From Streptomyces taklimakanensis (lineage in GTDB: Bacteria; Actinomycetota; Actinomycetes; Streptomycetales; Streptomycetaceae): DNA of 64,000 nucleotides. Position 1 is the first letter of the stretch. Each line of letters starts with the position of its first letter. Of this stretch, positions 62,201 through 64,000 are shown piece by piece. A program made the position numbers and the translations under genes. The notes beneath the pieces were generated by a model. That model was given only the letters and a program-made list of their open reading frames with translations, ran no database searches and had not been told where the DNA came from. The stretch is taken from assembly GCF_009709575.1 (NCBI RefSeq), contig NZ_WIXO01000001.1, positions 5,520,001 to 5,584,000 of the forward strand, given 5' to 3'.

Positions 62201-62459
62201 CGAGCCGCGAACCGTCAACGTCACCACCGCCACGGGCGCGGACGACACCTACATGAACAGGCGGTGGGCGCGGAACACCTCCGACAACGTCAACCGGACC
62301 TCCACCCGGCACCGGATCGACCGGCCGGGCGTCCACACCCTGAAGCTGTGGATGGTCGATCCGACCGTCATCGTCCACCGGATCGTCGTGGACACCGGCG
62401 GTCTGGAGCCGAGCTACCTGGGGCCGCCCGAGAGCATGCGGGTCGGCCGGCGCCGCTGA
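59256..62459 (+). CDS. Tat-exported GH115 family alpha-glucuronidase
   Basis: A 1067-residue secreted glycoside hydrolase of family 115, which removes (4-O-methyl)-glucuronic acid from internal xylose units of xylan. A Tat signal (NASRRTFLSLFPLTAAATAV) precedes the N-terminal domain. Family text: GTIYGIYETTRQMGVSPWHFW, VKYRGFFINDENPAL, MLRLKANYLWPAVWG, GIVMGTSHEAPMMRG, VTLGMRGNGDVSLPDG, FCDDNWGNMRKLPD, GYGMYYHFDYVG. The C-terminal 250 residues form beta-domains. ATG 59256 (GGAG upstream) is preferred to ATG 59166. It should help xylan breakdown outside the cell. Confidence 0.93.
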   Translation: MRRPNTGSQVPENASRRTFLSLFPLTAAATAVPAVSAPAANAAGAGRGRPERGSDTYIAFSRRPGSFPLVARGRAATIVVGADDHPGVLRAVEDLRRDVERVTGVGPAVRRGDAPPRRSEIVIVGTIGRSPLVDRLVADGRLDVSGIAGKWETSLEQVVEDPFPGVRRAFVIAGSDQRGTIYGIYETTRQMGVSPWHFWDDVPPRRHDELHVLPGRHTQGTPAVKYRGFFINDENPALGTWAPEYFGPGKAPGFPNGFNKEFHAKVFETMLRLKANYLWPAVWGRAFAEDDPANHATAKEYGIVMGTSHEAPMMRGIEEWNRHAVPAGRDAEGNITEPGSDPYGGTGEWSFRRNREAIEAYWADGIRRMVEEDFEGVVTLGMRGNGDVSLPDGDGIDLMQSILDSQRRILAEVTGKSDITDIPQVQTLYKEVQRYWDKGLRPPEDVTVVFCDDNWGNMRKLPDQSLPKRAGGYGMYYHFDYVGVGRNYKWVDTVNLVSTWEQLHLTYTYGVDRLWVVNVGDLKAEEMPTQFFLDYAWDPERWPLERLHEWGRRYAEQSFGPEHAEEIAEILHTYGVLQARRKPELLNRRITLDPTKDLSKDEAAVVYDDQAGPYHLNHYGEMARVTREWRDLAKKAERVGRKLPRADQDAYYQLVLYQVKATANLYELREAEFTNILYAEQGRAATNRYADLTDARFADDQAMSDYYNNILADGKWKGFQTQPKIGYGDVERYGPDAPWQQPQTPNHVALPDEVFPAVKRIEVPDRAEMGVAVDGSDLWWPEADGKPVLPAFSPYQTRPDQYIDVFNRGSRPFDYRITAAEPWVRIDRARGRVEDEARATVRIDWHRAPKGVTRVPITVHGPDGAAVEVTAVVENPALSRHRLRGFVEAGGYVCMEAAHYSRAVNSAGIHWKRLPDIGRDEDGMEPYPVTAPSRTPGGHGPRLEYEMTLTTAGEVDVWVYLAPRNNVLPTEGLRYAVSIDDAEPRTVNVTTATGADDTYMNRRWARNTSDNVNRTSTRHRIDRPGVHTLKLWMVDPTVIVHRIVVDTGGLEPSYLGPPESMRVGRRR

Positions 62460-62474
62460 GGCGCAGGCCGCGAC

Positions 62475-62522
62475 AGCACGGATCCGGCCGGCGACCGATC
62501 GGTCGCCGGCCGGATCCGTGCT
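62475..62522 (+). terminator. 48-bp perfect palindrome terminator after the GH115 gene
   Basis: From 62475 to 62522 the DNA is a perfect palindrome: 24-bp arms meeting at a central GATC, with core GGATCCGGCCGGCGACC. Followed by CTTTT. It starts 16 bp past the stop codon. It is a very strong intrinsic terminator; as it is symmetric it could also serve the convergent DUF2637 gene at 62581. Confidence 0.88.
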
Positions 62523-62580
62523 TTTCCGCCCGCACCGGGCACCGGTCGCGGAGTCGAGGGGCGAGCGGACCGCCGGGCGA

Positions 62581-63516
62581 TCAGTCGCGCCCCTCGGGAC
62601 GGCGCGTGGCCCGCTTCCGGGGGAGTGGACCACGCTGCTGCGGGAGGGGAGTGGGGCGGCGGGGCAGGGCGTGCCGGGGTTGGGTGAGGGTGATCTGCCC
62701 GACGAGCTGGTGGAAGCAGGCCAGGGCGGTGATCGGGGGGATCGCGGCGGCCGCGATCCCGGTCGGGGTCCGGGGTGCCTCGGCCACGCACAGGGCCACC
62801 GCGACGGTCGAGAAGACGATCACCACGGCCCAGGAGTGCCTCACCCGGCGCCGCAGCACGGTGGCGCGCAGGATCGACAGCGACCCGGCGAGCCAGGGAC
62901 CGTAGACCAGCAGGGGCCACCATCGGGCGAGGTCGGCGGGGACTGTGGGACCGGCGATCTGGCGCAGCGGATCGTAGGAGACCAGTCCGCCGAGGACGCT
63001 GACCATCGCCACGATGCCGGCCGTCAGCGCCGCGACCGCGAAGCTGAACAGGTGCAGCCACGACACCTCGGGGCGGGGCTGGGAACGGCGCCTGCGGCGC
63101 CTGCGGCGGTCGGACGCCTGCCGCGTCGGCGAACGGGCCGGGGAGGGGGCGTCGGGGGCGCCCGGTGACGCGGTGGTGTCGCCGGTGCCGCCCGGGTCGA
63201 AGCGGCGCAGCACCCGGGTGGCGTCGTCCATCCCGCCGTCGGGCCACGGAGCGGTCGGATCCTGCGACGGGTGGGGAGCCTGCCGCGGCGGCCCGGCCGG
63301 GTCGTGGAGCCGGTCGGAGTCGCGCAGCAGCTTGGCCAGTTCGGCCTCGAAGTCCCAGGAGGGGTCCAGGATGTCCACATCCGGTGCGGCGGTGGGCCTC
63401 TGCTCCGGCGCGGGGTTCGGAACGGACTCCGGGTGGCCGCCGGCGGGCCGGTACCCGCCCTGGGGCCCGCCGGGCGGCACGCCGTAGGGGTCGAAGTACT
63501 GGCCCTGGTCACCCAC
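62581..63516 (-). CDS. DUF2637 membrane protein
   Basis: A 311-residue DUF2637 protein of the type found in streptomycetes and on their plasmids (Spd-like). The N-terminal 140 residues are Pro/Gly/Gln-rich and disordered, followed by Arg-rich [10 protein letters not shown], then four hydrophobic segments: WLHLFSFAVAALTAGIVAMV, a Trp-rich one (LARWWPLLVYGPWLAGSLS), WAVVIVFSTVAVALCVA and GIAAAAIPPITALACFHQLV. The C-terminus is Arg/Pro-rich. GTG 63516 is the likely start. Role unknown; plasmid-spread relatives suggest a cell-to-cell DNA or envelope function. Confidence 0.85.
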   Translation of the reverse strand: MGDQGQYFDPYGVPPGGPQGGYRPAGGHPESVPNPAPEQRPTAAPDVDILDPSWDFEAELAKLLRDSDRLHDPAGPPRQAPHPSQDPTAPWPDGGMDDATRVLRRFDPGGTGDTTASPGAPDAPSPARSPTRQASDRRRRRRRRSQPRPEVSWLHLFSFAVAALTAGIVAMVSVLGGLVSYDPLRQIAGPTVPADLARWWPLLVYGPWLAGSLSILRATVLRRRVRHSWAVVIVFSTVAVALCVAEAPRTPTGIAAAAIPPITALACFHQLVGQITLTQPRHALPRRPTPLPQQRGPLPRKRATRRPEGRD

Positions 63517-63645
63517 GGAGGCTCCGTCCGGCGGGAGGAGTCGTAGATGTGGAAAGCAGATGTGGTGGAGTCACGTCCACAACAACGAAGCCGGGAACCG
63601 GCCGGACGACCGGCATTCGGGTGAAGTCGTAAGCCATACGATCGC

Positions 63646-63683
63646 GGTGAATGACAGTCACGGTGAATGAATTTCGGGTGAAC
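63646..63683 (-). promoter_or_regulatory. Candidate PhoP box between the DUF2637 and chitin-binding genes
   Basis: On the minus strand GTTCACCCGAA-ATTCATTCACC (63683-63662) are two adjacent 11-nt units, each 9/11 to the PhoP unit GKTCAYYYRSG, and TGTCATTCACC (63656-63646) is a third 5 nt further. Two adjacent units are the normal form of a PhoP box. It lies about 145 bp upstream of the DUF2637 start. Confidence 0.4.
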
Positions 63684-63764
63684 GTGCCGGGCTGCCTCGT
63701 GGTCCGCGCATCGAGGACGCCGGCGGTGCCGGGGGTCGGTGATCGGTCGGATCCCGACCGCCTT

Positions 63765-63792
63765 TGGTCCATACCTTGACTGGTACATACCA
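63765..63792 (+). promoter_or_regulatory. Chitinase-type direct repeats and promoter
   Basis: TGGTCCATACCT (63765-63776) and TGGTACATACCA (63781-63792) are the paired 12-bp repeats known from Streptomyces chitinase promoters (TGGTCCAGACCT type), and both resemble half of the DasR core TGGTCTAGACCA. The -35-like TTGACT (63776-63781) lies between them. The gene at 63843 encodes a chitin-binding protein, in keeping. Confidence 0.6.
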
Positions 63793-63842
63793 AGGCGGTT
63801 GAGTAGTGCCGACCAAATCCCCCCACACGAAGGGACGTTCAG

Positions 63843-64000
63843 GTGCTACGTAAGCGTCTGTCGGCGCTCGTCGCCGCATCCGCCCTCGCGGGCGCCCTGA
63901 CGGTCGTCCTGCCCGCGACCTCCGCCTCGGCAGCCGACTGCGCCCCCGCCTGGAGCTCCTCGACGACCTACTGGGGCGGTGACACCGTCTCCCACAACGG
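63843..64000 (+). CDS. Secreted chitin-binding (CBM5/12) protein, 5' part (partial)
   Basis: The first 52 residues of a secreted protein. A Sec signal (KRLSALVAASALAGALTVVL, cleavage near ASA) is followed by DCAPAWSSSTTYWGGDTVSH, the front of a CBM5/12 chitin-binding module (AW-x-YxxGDxVSxNG). GTG 63843 is preceded by a weak AGGG. It runs off the window; the catalytic domain, probably a chitinase, is outside, so only the binding module is supported. The promoter repeats upstream fit chitin control. Confidence 0.8.
   Translation, partial: MLRKRLSALVAASALAGALTVVLPATSASAADCAPAWSSSTTYWGGDTVSHN

Noticed and set aside
59196-62633. 1145-codon minus-strand frame antisense to the GH115 gene
   Set aside because: His/Val/Gly/Asp-rich composition typical of antisense frames in high-GC genes; the plus-strand protein shows clear family motifs.

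Overview
The window reads as chromosomal DNA of a Streptomyces or very close relative. It has very high GC with strong third-position GC bias, many GTG starts, GGAGG-type ribosome sites, and lineage-typical families: subtilisin inhibitor, DUF2637, DUF4235, HTH-DUF5753, DUF1990, MurT/GatD and Tat-exported PhoD and GH115. I saw no integrase, transposase, phage gene, CRISPR array, rRNA or tRNA. Two decayed gene fragments (a VOC protein near 1.7 kb and a short-chain dehydrogenase near 3.4 kb) are the only clear scars.

Layout. 0-9.5 kb: the 3' part of sbcC, a PPOX-like flavoprotein, a DHFR-like reductase, a DUF885 protein, an Lrp regulator divergent from a sulfur amino-acid PLP enzyme, an ACT-GNAT membrane protein and DUF1990. 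9.5-24 kb: PhoD phosphatase, hydrolase, SDR, a DasR-like GntR regulator, a ROK regulator, Mug, purB, SGNH hydrolase, two CNNM/CBS membrane proteins, GNAT, an LLM oxidoreductase and an ABC ATPase. 24-31 kb: a compact RHH/Fic-like toxin-antitoxin pair, then the biotin genes bioB-bioA-bioD divergent from bioF, then PlsC. 31-38 kb: a coupled Na+/H+ antiporter and K+-channel-like pair, a GT4 glycosyltransferase, a glycogen-debranching-type enzyme and a secreted protease inhibitor. 38-47 kb: CtaG, the gatD-murT peptidoglycan amidation pair, TetR divergent from an acyl-CoA dehydrogenase, a c-di-AMP (ydaO) riboswitch ahead of an NlpC/P60 hydrolase, and an epimerase. 47-59 kb: aldehyde dehydrogenase, an HATPase divergent from an HTH-DUF5753 regulator, a one-TM protein, topoisomerase IB, a YbdK-type ligase, a duplicated Cys-rich protein, catalase, DUF4235 and a MalY-like lyase. 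59-64 kb: a Tat-exported GH115 alpha-glucuronidase, a DUF2637 protein and the start of a secreted chitin-binding protein.

How the genes fit together. Three coherent modules stand out. Biotin synthesis has all four late-pathway genes around one 150-bp divergent promoter region. Wall maintenance is represented by MurT/GatD and a riboswitch-controlled NlpC/P60 enzyme. Polysaccharide use is represented by GH115 (xylan side chains) and the chitin-binding protein, each behind a promoter with catabolic-operator-like repeats. Many regulatory genes sit next to a palindrome that overlaps their own or a neighbour's promoter; these are reported as candidate operators.

No wholly new multi-gene system is evident. 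The least ordinary items are the Fic-like toxin pair with its two GCTAGC operators and leaderless promoter, the protease inhibitor with Asn at P1, the antiporter/channel pair with a TLGTGD filter, and the Cys-rich duplicated protein at 54.8-55.2 kb.
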